Assembly: GCA_014859965.1 (NCBI GenBank)
Contig: JACZKQ010000182.1
Coordinates: forward strand, 1-60,121
DNA length: 60,121 nucleotides
Reading direction: 5' to 3'
DNA from: Phycisphaerae bacterium
GTDB taxonomy: Bacteria; Planctomycetota; Phycisphaerae; Sedimentisphaerales; Anaerohalosphaeraceae
Below the pieces are notes generated by a model that worked only from the letters and a program-made list of their open reading frames with translations, was not told the DNA's origin and made no database searches. Position 1 is the stretch's first letter; each line of letters opens with the position of its first letter. The position numbers and the translations under genes are program-made. Shown here one piece after another: positions 1-8,037 of this stretch.

Positions 1-193
1 GGGCGGCGGCGGGTTTTTCGGTTTGGCCGGTCCCGGCTTGGGCGGGTGGGGCCTTTTGTTCCACCTGCTTGTCCGCATTTTGTCGGGCCGTCTGGGCAGC
101 GGCTTTGTTCTTGCCGGCTTTTTCCGCCAGAAGTGTGTCACACTGCCACAGTATCACACACGCCAACGTTATCACGATTGCTTCTTTTTTCAT
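1..193 (-). CDS. Partial small secreted protein of unknown function
   Basis: The reading frame starts at ATG 193 behind an AAGGAG ribosome site and runs off the left edge. The first 21 residues look like a signal peptide: MKKEA, then a hydrophobic stretch (IVITLACVILW), then a likely cleavage site after LLA. The mature part is rich in Ala, Lys, Gln and Pro and looks unstructured. I do not recognise a family. It lies downstream of bioB on the same strand, about 80 bases away, so it may be a separate unit. The C-terminus is outside the window. Confidence 0.6.
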   Translation of the reverse strand, partial: MKKEAIVITLACVILWQCDTLLAEKAGKNKAAAQTARQNADKQVEQKAPPAQAGTGQTEKPAAA

Positions 194-273
194 GTTAAAC
201 TCCTTGAATTGATGGATGGCCACTTGATTATTCTATCGACCATTATGAGATTTATGTTTGCTATTGTCTGCCA

Positions 274-1251
274 TTAGAAGGTCTCCATGCCTAAGTCGTG
301 GAGCATTTGCAGATCGTCTTGAGCGGATCGGCCGGCCGTGGTGAGATAGTTGCCGGTGAGGATACTGGTGGCGCCGGCTTTGAATATCCATGACTGGAGG
401 TCTCGCAGATTCAGGGTTCGCCCGCCAGCGACTTTGAGGTTGGTCCGGGGAAGAATGAAGCGGTAGAGGGCAATGATAGTAAGGATTTCGCGAGGCGACA
501 GCGGCGGCGTGTCGCCTAAGGGCGTGCCGGGGATGGGGTGGAGGAAGTTCATGGGCACGGTGTCGACGCTTAGGTCGCGGAGCGACAGCGCCATGTCGAT
601 ACGGTCGGCTTCGGTTTCGCCGATGCCGAAGATGCCCCCGGCGCAGATGCCCAGGCCCGCGGACTGGGCGGCGCGGACGGCGGCCACACGGTCGGCGTAC
701 ATGTGGGTGGTGACAATGCGGCCGAAGTGGCGTTCAGAGGTTTCGAGATTGTGGTTGTAACGGGTCAGGCCGGCGGCGGCGAGGCGGCGGGCCTGGTCGG
801 CGTTGATGATGCCGAGGGCGGCACACATGCCAAGGCCCATTTCTCGCGTGATCTTAGCGATGAGCCTCTCAAGCCGCACCAGTTCCGCTTCGGTTACCGC
901 CCTGCCGCTGTAAACGATACCAAAGTGGGGGACGCCGTTTCTCTTTGCCTCGGCGGCCGCGGCGAGGATTTCGTCGTCGGTGAGGGTTTGCGGCGTCTTG
1001 TCTACGTGCGTATTATAACGGGCGGACTGCGCACAGAAGGCGCAATCCTGGTTGCAGCCGCCGAGCCGGCCGGGCACAATGGAACAGAGCCTGATTTTGT
1101 TGCCGAAATACTGTTGGCGAATCTGGTTGGACCAGTAGAGCAGATCATCAAAATCCTGGCCGGCGGCACTAACAAGCCGGTCGATCTGCCCCCGCTGGAG
1201 GTTTTCTCCGGCGAGGACTTGCTGAGCACATTCTGTGATGGTCTGATTCAT
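274..1251 (-). CDS. bioB: Biotin synthase
   Basis: Radical SAM enzyme that inserts sulfur into dethiobiotin, the last step of biotin synthesis. The CNQDCAFC motif near residue 66 is the C-x3-C-x2-C site for the 4Fe-4S cluster. Later cysteines in MCAALGI and GICAGGIFGIGE, and the arginine in AGGRTLNL, match the ligands of the second 2Fe-2S cluster. The length of 325 residues is normal for BioB. It starts 11 bases after the ACT-domain gene ends, so the two are probably cotranscribed. No other biotin gene (bioA, bioD, bioF) is in the window. Confidence 0.95.
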   Translation of the reverse strand: MNQTITECAQQVLAGENLQRGQIDRLVSAAGQDFDDLLYWSNQIRQQYFGNKIRLCSIVPGRLGGCNQDCAFCAQSARYNTHVDKTPQTLTDDEILAAAAEAKRNGVPHFGIVYSGRAVTEAELVRLERLIAKITREMGLGMCAALGIINADQARRLAAAGLTRYNHNLETSERHFGRIVTTHMYADRVAAVRAAQSAGLGICAGGIFGIGETEADRIDMALSLRDLSVDTVPMNFLHPIPGTPLGDTPPLSPREILTIIALYRFILPRTNLKVAGGRTLNLRDLQSWIFKAGATSILTGNYLTTAGRSAQDDLQMLHDLGMETF

Positions 1252-1262
1252 GTATACGCTCT

Positions 1263-1745
1263 TTACAATCCGACGATGGAATAGACAATGTCTTTTACAA
1301 TGCCTTCGGCGGCGAGACGGGTCAGTATCTGGTCGAGTTCGCTTGGGGATCCAGCGAGGAAGTAGGTCCAGTAGGCGTCCTTCTTGACCAGTTCGCAGGT
1401 GAGGAATGACTCCTCACCGGCGACATCGCGAGGCTTGAGTTCGCGGGCGGCGGCTACGATGGCGGACTTGCGGAGGAACTGCGACACGTACGGGTGTTCT
1501 TCCAGGGCGCTGACCTTGCTGAGGCGTTTGACTTTGCGGACCATGACATCCTTTTCGTCGGCGGTGCAGAAGAAGGTCAGTACGACGCTGCCGCCCAGGA
1601 GGGTGCGTTCCTCGGTGCCGTGCCCGACCACCGTATCGATGGAGATGCCTTCGTTGCTGAAGGCCGATGCAATGCTGGTCAGTGCGCCGGCGCGGTCGGC
1701 GACATGGGCACGAAAGACCCAGTGCTGTCTGTCTTTACCGTCCAT
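1263..1745 (-). CDS. ACT-domain protein, probable regulatory subunit
   Basis: A 160-residue protein built largely of ACT-type amino-acid-binding folds. The N-terminal half (HVADRAGALTSIASAFSN near residue 12) resembles the first ACT domain of acetohydroxyacid synthase small subunits, and the C-terminal half ends in a second beta-alpha-beta unit (SELDQILTRLAAEGIVKD). The start has an AAGGAG site nine bases upstream. No large acetolactate synthase subunit is adjacent, so an ilvN role is not supported; a free-standing small-molecule sensor is equally likely. It sits directly upstream of bioB. Confidence 0.7.
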   Translation of the reverse strand: MDGKDRQHWVFRAHVADRAGALTSIASAFSNEGISIDTVVGHGTEERTLLGGSVVLTFFCTADEKDVMVRKVKRLSKVSALEEHPYVSQFLRKSAIVAAARELKPRDVAGEESFLTCELVKKDAYWTYFLAGSPSELDQILTRLAAEGIVKDIVYSIVGL

Positions 1746-1854
1746 TATATTGGCTCCTTCGTCTTCTTCTTTGCGGCGGATGCGTGCAGATGTACGCGGA
1801 TACTGTCACTGATCATCTGCATCATCTGCGGATATTTCCAAGCACATCATTGCT

Positions 1855-2832
1855 TCACGGCGATGTCTTGTCGCGCGTCCGCTGTGCGTAGATACTGCAC
1901 AGCGCGACCGAGACCAGACGGGTTTCAACGGTGTCGGCGCGAGAGAGAATAATATACGGCACGCTGAAACCCATTGTGATGCTCGCCAGTGAGGCCTGAC
2001 CGTATTTGTTCATGGCGCTGATCGCCTTGTAAAGGATGTTGGCGGCGTCGAGACCGGGGCACACGAGGATATCGGCCCGGCCGGCGACATCGGCGGCATT
2101 AGGACAGTCGGGCATGCCCTTGACAGTGACGCTGCCGGGATCGATGGCGAGGTCGAAGGACAGAGGGCCGCAGACGACCGCGTCGGACCAGGGGCGGCCG
2201 GCCAGTTCCAAAGCCATTGCCGTGGAGGGAAGCGATGCAATCTGCTTTTCGTTGGCCGACAGAAGCGCGACGCGAGGGCAATCGATGTTCATGACGACGC
2301 GGGCGACATCGACGGCGTTTTCGATGATATGCGCCATGCGCTCGGGGGTGCAAACGGTGGTCACCCCGGCGTCGGTGAGGATTACGGGCGTGCCGCCGCG
2401 CACGGGGGCTGCATCAAAGAGGGTCACAAGGCTCACAGTGGGCCGCACGGCAAGAGGCAGCAGGGCGCGGTTGAGCACGGGAGTCGAAATGTTGCCCTTC
2501 AGGACGACGTCGACGGCGCCTGCCCTCATGAGGGCGACGGTTTCGGCGGCTATTTGTTCATCGGTATTGGCCGCGACAATATCACAGTCGCCCGCGGCGA
2601 CACCGCTCAGGGCCAGTGCCGCTGCAATCCGCTCCTTTCGGCCGATGAGAATGATGCGGTCCACGATGCCGTGGTCGCGGGCGGATTCCACCAGGGTGAG
2701 GTCCTCAACGCGATCCCCGCCGACGACAACAACCGTCGACGCGGCCAACCGGCCCGCAATATCAATCAAGTCGATCACGTTTTCGAGTTCATTCAGACGG
2801 TCTGGGTCGGGCATGGGGTGCGGCCTTTGCAT
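1855..2832 (-). CDS. Phosphate acetyl/butyryltransferase family enzyme
   Basis: Member of the Pta/Ptb family, which exchanges CoA and phosphate on short acyl groups. Typical elements are the early glycine-rich strand VVVVGGDRVEDL, VDVVLKGNISTPVLNRAL, the VCGPLSFDLAID region, and a C-terminal GQASLASITMGFSVPYII. At about 320 residues it fits the butyryltransferase-like or short Pta form. No butyrate or acetate kinase lies next to it, so the substrate is open. Two starts are possible, ATG 2832 and ATG 2814; neither has a strong ribosome site. Either one overlaps the 3' end of the HYExAFE gene, which suggests translational coupling. Confidence 0.82.
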   Translation of the reverse strand: MQRPHPMPDPDRLNELENVIDLIDIAGRLAASTVVVVGGDRVEDLTLVESARDHGIVDRIILIGRKERIAAALALSGVAAGDCDIVAANTDEQIAAETVALMRAGAVDVVLKGNISTPVLNRALLPLAVRPTVSLVTLFDAAPVRGGTPVILTDAGVTTVCTPERMAHIIENAVDVARVVMNIDCPRVALLSANEKQIASLPSTAMALELAGRPWSDAVVCGPLSFDLAIDPGSVTVKGMPDCPNAADVAGRADILVCPGLDAANILYKAISAMNKYGQASLASITMGFSVPYIILSRADTVETRLVSVALCSIYAQRTRDKTSP

Positions 2833-3401
2833 TCGGTTCTGGTGAGGAGTCCGCGGACGTCAACCGCCAGGCGGCGGAAATCGCCGGCCCCCAGCATGAC
2901 GGTCTGCCAGCGGGCGCTTCGCGTTCTCATGTGGCGGCAGTAGTCGTCAACGGCAACGGCACGGAAGAAGTAGCGGGCGTCGCCGAACTCATAGACCTCG
3001 AGCCCATCGGTTTCGACGATTGGAAGCTCCAAACGAAAGGCGAAAACAAAGACGGCCTGAGCCAACTCGCCGGGTTCGTCGAAGCGGCGCTGCCAGGCTA
3101 ACAGGCCCTGCACGTCCTCCATGGTGACCCAGCATTGCAGGGCAGGCCGGCCGCGAAGTGTCTTGCCCTTGAACTGTCGGCCCTTGACTTCGGCAATAAC
3201 GACAGCGGGGCAACCACCGCCGCGAACGCCGGAACCGAAAACGCCGGTACGGGCCGCGGGATAGACCAGAAAATCGAACGTCTTGATACGGTTGCGGGCA
3301 AGCTGACTGCGGCGGGCCTGGTCGATAGCGACGTGCTGGACGCCGTTCTCAGCCAGCCAGCTCTCGAAGGCCTGCTCGTAATCGTTAGTTTGGAGGATCA
3401 T
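2793..3401 (-). CDS. HYExAFE-type planctomycete protein
   Basis: A protein of about 202 residues that begins with NDYEQAFESWLAENG, a variant of the HYExAFE signature, followed by VAIDQARRSQ and KTFDFLVYP. I know this family as a planctomycete-specific protein of unknown function; the VIAEVKGRQF segment and the acidic residues around it are reminiscent of a PD-(D/E)xK nuclease fold, but this is inference. The first signature residue is Asn-Asp rather than His. The start could be ATG 3401 or ATG 3419; neither has a clear ribosome site. The stop lies within the next gene (phosphate acyltransferase). Confidence 0.75.
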   Translation of the reverse strand: MILQTNDYEQAFESWLAENGVQHVAIDQARRSQLARNRIKTFDFLVYPAARTGVFGSGVRGGGCPAVVIAEVKGRQFKGKTLRGRPALQCWVTMEDVQGLLAWQRRFDEPGELAQAVFVFAFRLELPIVETDGLEVYEFGDARYFFRAVAVDDYCRHMRTRSARWQTVMLGAGDFRRLAVDVRGLLTRTECKGRTPCPTQTV

Positions 3402-3551
3402 GGCATTTAGAGTAGGCATTTTCCAGGAGGTGTCAAGAACTATATATGCAGAGGGTCCAAACGGAAAAGGGTTGCGGATTGGGGGGAAAGAGGTTACAGT
3501 AGGCATGGTTCGTCGACGAGGATCACAATTCATTGTTCGGCAGGTGCGGAT

Positions 3552-3950
3552 ATGTACAGCTATGAAACAGTCATTCGGATGCAGCACACCGACGCGGCCG
3601 GGGTCATGTTTTTTGCCAGCGTGTTCGTGCTGGCCCACGACTGCTACGAGGCGTTTCTCGAGCAGCACGGTCTGAGTCTGGGAGCAATGCTCGACGAGGG
3701 AAGGTTCATCGCCCCAATCGTCCACGCCGAGGCCGACATCCGTAAACCAATGCGGCTCTCGGAAAAGATCACTATAGAAATGACCTTGGCAAAGACCGGC
3801 AAGAGTTCCTTCGAACTTGCGTATCACTTGCAGAACAAAACCGGCGAAACAACCGCCCATGTCACAACAATTCACGCAATGCTTGATAATGCAACCCGAA
3901 AAGCAGTGAGAACACCTGATTTCTTCGCTATGATGCTGAAGCAGATGTAA
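3552..3950 (+). CDS. menI: Hot-dog acyl-CoA thioesterase, probable DHNA-CoA hydrolase
   Basis: A 132-residue 4HBT-type thioesterase. MQHTDAAGVMFFASVFVLAHD near residue 10 is the family motif, with Asp in the position of the catalytic acid. In menaquinone synthesis a protein of this type releases 1,4-dihydroxy-2-naphthoate from its CoA ester between MenB and MenA. The gene is convergent with the men operon, with only five bases between the stop codons of this gene and menE. The context makes MenI the best guess, but sequence alone does not separate it from other 4HBT thioesterases. The start has AGGTG seven bases upstream. Confidence 0.7.
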   Translation: MYSYETVIRMQHTDAAGVMFFASVFVLAHDCYEAFLEQHGLSLGAMLDEGRFIAPIVHAEADIRKPMRLSEKITIEMTLAKTGKSSFELAYHLQNKTGETTAHVTTIHAMLDNATRKAVRTPDFFAMMLKQM

Positions 3951-3955
3951 TCTTT

Positions 3956-5254
3956 TTAGACGTAATCCGCAAGCTGCTTTCGGATCGGCTTGGGCGACAT
4001 TTCAACTGCACCGGGCCACGGGCGAAAGACAATGGGAATTTTGAACGGTTCGAGGTATTTTTTAAGTTCGATTCTGATTCGCCCGGTATCGATTTGTGCG
4101 TTATGTGCAGGCTTAATGAAAGCTGCGGGACGGTGGCCGAATTGCGGGTCTTTGATGGGCACGACAATGGCTTGTTCTATGTTCGGCAGGGACATGAGGG
4201 CGCGTTCGATTTCTTCGGGGTGGATGTTTTCGCCCCCGGAAATGAACATGAGGTCCTTTCGGCCGGTGACGCGGAGAGTGTTGTTTTCGTCGAGGGCGCC
4301 GATGTCGCCGGTGTGGAAGAAGCCTTCGGAGTCGCGGGCGGGGTCGATTGCGTCGGCGTGTATGTAGCCTTTGAAGAGGATTTGACCTTTGAGGCAGATT
4401 TCGCCGTCGGAGGCGGTTTTCAATTCGCGATGCGGCAGCAGCTTTGCGCCTTCGCGGGGCCGTCCGGGGGCGGACGTGGCGATTTGTGAGGCGGCCTCGG
4501 TCGAGCCGTAGGTGATGCAGACCGGCAGGTTCAGGTCGCAAGCGCGGTCGAGCAGAGTTGGCGGCATGGCGTCGCCGCCGAGGAGGACGGCTTTGAGTTT
4601 TTTGAGGCGTTCAACACATGCGGATTGGTCGAGCAGGCGGATGAGCTGCGCGGGCACAAGCGACAGGTGCGTTACGGCGGGGTGCATGAGGGCGTCGGCA
4701 AGGGGCTGGTTCGGCTGCGGGAAGAGGATTCGGCCGGCGGCGATGAGGGCGCGCATGATGAGGGAGAAGCCGCCGACGTGATACATCGGCAATGAAGGCA
4801 ACCATGCATCCCCCCTGCCGAACGGAATGTTCTCGTGGGAACCGAGGGCGCTGTAATAGTGATTGGCAATGGTGTGCAGGACGCCCTTGGGCTCGCCGGA
4901 GGTGCCGGAGGTGAAAATGATGCTGGCGTCGGCGTCCATGCTCAGGGCGAGTTCGTCGAATGTGATTGTGGGGAGATCAGCGGCACAGACAAAGTCGCTC
5001 ATCGGCAGCATGGGAGGTCTGGAATGCGTGGACGAGGCTAAGAAACGTTTGCATTTGACTGAATCGGCAGCAGCCTTGCGTTTTTCGGGCGGGTAGCGTG
5101 TGCTGATGGGGACGACGACGACGCCGAGTTTCCAGCAGGCCAGAGTAAATTTGACGAATTCAACCGAGGGTTCGGAGAGGATGGCGATGCGGTCGCCGGG
5201 GGCGATGCCGGCGGCGGTTAGTTTGGCAACGGTCTGATTCAGGCAGTCAAGCAT
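3956..5254 (-). CDS. menE: o-Succinylbenzoate-CoA ligase, N-terminally short
   Basis: Adenylate-forming ligase that activates o-succinylbenzoate with CoA. Visible core motifs are the phosphate loop IIFTSGTSGEPKGVLHT, YGSTEAAS, FHTGDIG and GRKDLMFISGGENIHPEE. At 432 residues it begins at what is normally about residue 35-40 of MenE (LNQTVAKLTAAGIAPGDRIA), so the usual first strand and helix are missing. The only possible extension is blocked: the menC stop TGA lies two codons upstream in the same frame (TGA CGT ATG). Last gene of the men operon. Function is probable since all catalytic motifs remain. Confidence 0.85.
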   Translation of the reverse strand: MLDCLNQTVAKLTAAGIAPGDRIAILSEPSVEFVKFTLACWKLGVVVVPISTRYPPEKRKAAADSVKCKRFLASSTHSRPPMLPMSDFVCAADLPTITFDELALSMDADASIIFTSGTSGEPKGVLHTIANHYYSALGSHENIPFGRGDAWLPSLPMYHVGGFSLIMRALIAAGRILFPQPNQPLADALMHPAVTHLSLVPAQLIRLLDQSACVERLKKLKAVLLGGDAMPPTLLDRACDLNLPVCITYGSTEAASQIATSAPGRPREGAKLLPHRELKTASDGEICLKGQILFKGYIHADAIDPARDSEGFFHTGDIGALDENNTLRVTGRKDLMFISGGENIHPEEIERALMSLPNIEQAIVVPIKDPQFGHRPAAFIKPAHNAQIDTGRIRIELKKYLEPFKIPIVFRPWPGAVEMSPKPIRKQLADYV

Positions 5255-5257
5255 ACG

Positions 5258-6328
5258 TCAGACTTTCTGCAGCAAGCGGTCTCTGAGCTTTGGCTGAACG
5301 GCCCTGAGGGCGTCGATATCGACATGGCCCTCGGAGACCTGCCAGCCCCGGGCAAGCAGCGGTTCGCGAAACCACTTAAGCGTGTCGAGGCCTAACGGGG
5401 TATCGACGCGGCCGAGAAGGTCGGCGAAGAGGGCGTAGGCGCGGAGGGAGAGGTCGCTTTCGAAGGCGGAGCTTATGACGGGAGTAATGCCCTTCTGAAG
5501 GGCGGAGGCGATGAATTCGCCGGTCCAGGCGAGGCCGCCGAGGAGTGAGGGTTTTAGTACGAAGGCGGAGGCCCCCTGCCACTGTGCGGCGCGTTCGATG
5601 CCGAGTTCGACGAGCGTTTCGTCGAGCGCGACGGGCATGTCGGTTCGGTCGTGGAAGGCGGGATATTGTGTCGTGTCGGCGAGGGGTTCTTCGATGTAGG
5701 CGATGCCTTCGCGGCCGACTTCATTGCAGAAAGTTACGGCGTCGTCGAGTGACCAGAGGCGGTTGGCGTCGAGCCGGATTTCGGCCCGGGCGGCGATTTG
5801 TTCACGAAGCCGCTGCATCGTTGTGATGTCGTCGACGAGCGGCCGCCGGGCGACCTTGACTTTGATCGATCTGTAACCGGCGGCGAGCAGCGATTCGACT
5901 TCGTCGTACACGTCGTCGGCGTCGGCCATGACAAGGGCGCTCACGGGGATCGTGACCCCCTGGCGGACCTGGGAAGTCCTTCGCTGGGCAAGAAGGTCGA
6001 ACATGGCCATCTCCAGGGCCGTCCGCGCACTGGAAGACATTTCTTCCGCCGCCTCCGTGATGTGCCAGGTGGTGCAGCGTTTGCCCATGCGCCTGATGTA
6101 GTCCAGTTCGGAGGTCACGTGCCGCAGCGTTTCCTTGTGCAGGCCGGGCAGCGGGGCCGCTTCGCCGTGCGCAGTATGGCCCTCGTCATCGGTAAGCGAA
6201 ATAATCACGCCTTTACGTCGGGCGACCGTCCGGCTCGCAAGGGTAAGCGGGCGGAGAAGCGGAATGTCGTACCTTCTCAGCCTGACGCGTTCGATCGCCG
6301 TGAATTCTTCGATATTCACAGGAGCCAC
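5258..6328 (-). CDS. menC: o-Succinylbenzoate synthase
   Basis: Enolase-superfamily dehydratase that converts SHCHC to o-succinylbenzoate. The barrel motifs are in order: SIKVKVAR (catalytic lysine), RLDANRLWS, YIEEPL and ALDET (three metal ligands), VLKPSLLGG (second lysine), and SSAFESD. Length 356 residues is normal. The start is GTG 6328; it overlaps the end of menA by 13 bases. The stop is in frame with menE and only one codon from it. Because menH is absent from the window, SHCHC must be made by an enzyme encoded elsewhere or form spontaneously. Confidence 0.92.
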   Translation of the reverse strand: MAPVNIEEFTAIERVRLRRYDIPLLRPLTLASRTVARRKGVIISLTDDEGHTAHGEAAPLPGLHKETLRHVTSELDYIRRMGKRCTTWHITEAAEEMSSSARTALEMAMFDLLAQRRTSQVRQGVTIPVSALVMADADDVYDEVESLLAAGYRSIKVKVARRPLVDDITTMQRLREQIAARAEIRLDANRLWSLDDAVTFCNEVGREGIAYIEEPLADTTQYPAFHDRTDMPVALDETLVELGIERAAQWQGASAFVLKPSLLGGLAWTGEFIASALQKGITPVISSAFESDLSLRAYALFADLLGRVDTPLGLDTLKWFREPLLARGWQVSEGHVDIDALRAVQPKLRDRLLQKV

Positions 6329-7197
6329 CCCACGGAAAAGAGGATGCTGTAGAGCAGGAGAATTTTGCCGGTTTGGGCGAGGACGTTGTTGAGTATCTCG
6401 GGGGCGGGCCGGGAGAGGACTGTGCGGATGGGGAAGATTGCGGCGGCCAGGGTTACGAGCGCGAGCAGGCAGCCGTAATTGGCGCCGCGCGTGAGGACGA
6501 TGTATATCGGCACGAGGCAGGCGCAGACAACGCAGGCGATGTATTCGGCGGCGCCGAAGCGGTACCCGAAACGAACCGCCAGCGTCTTCCTGCCCGCCGC
6601 GCGGTCGGTATCAATGTCGCGAAAATTGTTCACGGCCAGTATTGCCGCCGACAGCAGGCCCGGGGCAAGGCCGGCGATGAGCACATCCGAATGGATGCGC
6701 CCCGTCTGCAGATAGTAAGTCCCCCCTACCGCTACCGGGCCGAAGAATGGAAGAACAAAGACTTCCCCAAGGCCAAGGTAGGCCAGGGGAAACGGTCCGG
6801 CGGTGTAGAGCACGGCGCAGATCAGGGATGCGGCGCCAATGAGAAGGATCGGCAGCCCGCCGCGGAACACAAGATACAGCCCGGCAAGCGCTGCAAATGC
6901 AAACGTCCACAAGAATGCGGCCTTCATCTGCAATGGCGTGACAAGCCCCGCCTGAGTGGCACGTAAGGGACCGACGCGATCGGCAGTGTCAGTGCCATTG
7001 ACATAGTCGTAATAATCGTTGGCGAAGTTGGTTCCGATCTGAATCAGCACCGCAGCCAGCAGCGTCAGCATCAGTGTGGGCACGTGAAGGTACACCTCCT
7101 CGTAAGCCATCGCCGTACCCATCAAGACGGGCGCCACAGCGGCCGGGAGCGTCTTGGGGCGGGCCGCTGCCACCCAGATGCTGAATCTTGACTTCAT
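6316..7197 (-). CDS. menA: 1,4-Dihydroxy-2-naphthoate polyprenyltransferase
   Basis: Membrane UbiA-family enzyme that attaches the isoprenoid tail to DHNA. The two aspartate-rich Mg-diphosphate motifs are NFANDYYDYVNGTD near residue 60 and NNFRDIDTDRAAGRKT near 190. About eight to nine hydrophobic segments are visible, and 293 residues is normal. I chose ATG 7197, which has AGGAAG upstream and follows the menB stop by four bases; the longer frame to 7608 is only the shadow of menB. It overlaps menC by 13 bases. Confidence 0.92.
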   Translation of the reverse strand: MKSRFSIWVAAARPKTLPAAVAPVLMGTAMAYEEVYLHVPTLMLTLLAAVLIQIGTNFANDYYDYVNGTDTADRVGPLRATQAGLVTPLQMKAAFLWTFAFAALAGLYLVFRGGLPILLIGAASLICAVLYTAGPFPLAYLGLGEVFVLPFFGPVAVGGTYYLQTGRIHSDVLIAGLAPGLLSAAILAVNNFRDIDTDRAAGRKTLAVRFGYRFGAAEYIACVVCACLVPIYIVLTRGANYGCLLALVTLAAAIFPIRTVLSRPAPEILNNVLAQTGKILLLYSILFSVGWLL

Positions 7198-7201
7198 AAG
7201 A

Positions 7202-8017
7202 TCACTTCCTGAATTTCGAGAAGTCGGGCTTGCGTTTTTCGACGAAGGCGTTGCGCCCTTCCTGTGCCTCGGGCGTCTGGTAGAAGAGCATGGTGGCAAG
7301 GCCGGCGAGTTCCTGCAGACCGGTTTGGCCGTCGCAGTCGGCATTGAACGCGGCCTTGAGGCAGCGGATGGCGACGGGCGATTTGTCGAGAATTTCGCGG
7401 CACCATTTGACAGTCTCGGCTTCGAGTTGCTCGTACGGCACGACGGCGTTAACCATGCCCATCGCAAGGGCCTCCTGCGCAGAGTATTGGCGGCAGAGAT
7501 ACCAGATTTCGCGGGCCCGTTTCTGGCCGACCATACGGGCGAGATAGGCGGTGCCGAAGCCGCCATCGAAGGAGCCGACTTTCGGGCCGGTCTGGCCAAA
7601 TACGGCATTGTCGGCGGCGATAGTCAGATCGCACACGACGTGCAGGACATGGCCGCCGCCTATGGCGTAACCGGCGACCATTGCGATGACGGGCTTGGGG
7701 CAGCGGCGGATCTGGCGCTGGAATTCGAGGACGTCGAGGCTTTCTGCGCCGCCGGCGTCCTTGTAGCCGGCGTGGCCGCGGATCTTCTGATCGCCGCCCG
7801 AGCAGAAGGCCTTTTCGCCTTTGCCGGTGAGGATGACAACACCGACACCGCCATCGTGTTCGGCGTCACGGAGCGCATGGCACATCTCCTGGACGGTTTC
7901 GGGGCGAAAGGCGTTCCGGACCTCCGGGCGGTTAATGGTGATTTTGGCGATGCCGGGCATCTTGTCGTAGAGGATATCGCTGTATTCAGCAGCGGGTATC
8001 CAGTGGAACTGTTTCAT
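7202..8017 (-). CDS. menB: 1,4-Dihydroxy-2-naphthoyl-CoA synthase
   Basis: Crotonase-fold Dieckmann-type cyclase acting on succinylbenzoyl-CoA. The signatures are [28 protein letters not shown] and [16 protein letters not shown]. The Q-T-G in the last motif corresponds to the bicarbonate-binding type I MenB enzymes, so this one is probably bicarbonate dependent (family knowledge plus inference). I chose ATG 8017 because GAGGA lies eight bases upstream; a start at 8041 would overlap menD but has no such site. The 271 residues fit the family. Confidence 0.94.
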   Translation of the reverse strand: MKQFHWIPAAEYSDILYDKMPGIAKITINRPEVRNAFRPETVQEMCHALRDAEHDGGVGVVILTGKGEKAFCSGGDQKIRGHAGYKDAGGAESLDVLEFQRQIRRCPKPVIAMVAGYAIGGGHVLHVVCDLTIAADNAVFGQTGPKVGSFDGGFGTAYLARMVGQKRAREIWYLCRQYSAQEALAMGMVNAVVPYEQLEAETVKWCREILDKSPVAIRCLKAAFNADCDGQTGLQELAGLATMLFYQTPEAQEGRNAFVEKRKPDFSKFRK

Positions 8018-8037
8018 CGGATCGATTCCTCGGGCGG

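Noticed and set aside
6316-7608. 430-codon version of menA
   Set aside because: The first 137 codons read menB out of frame; the real MenA begins at ATG 7197 with a ribosome site and a normal N-terminus.
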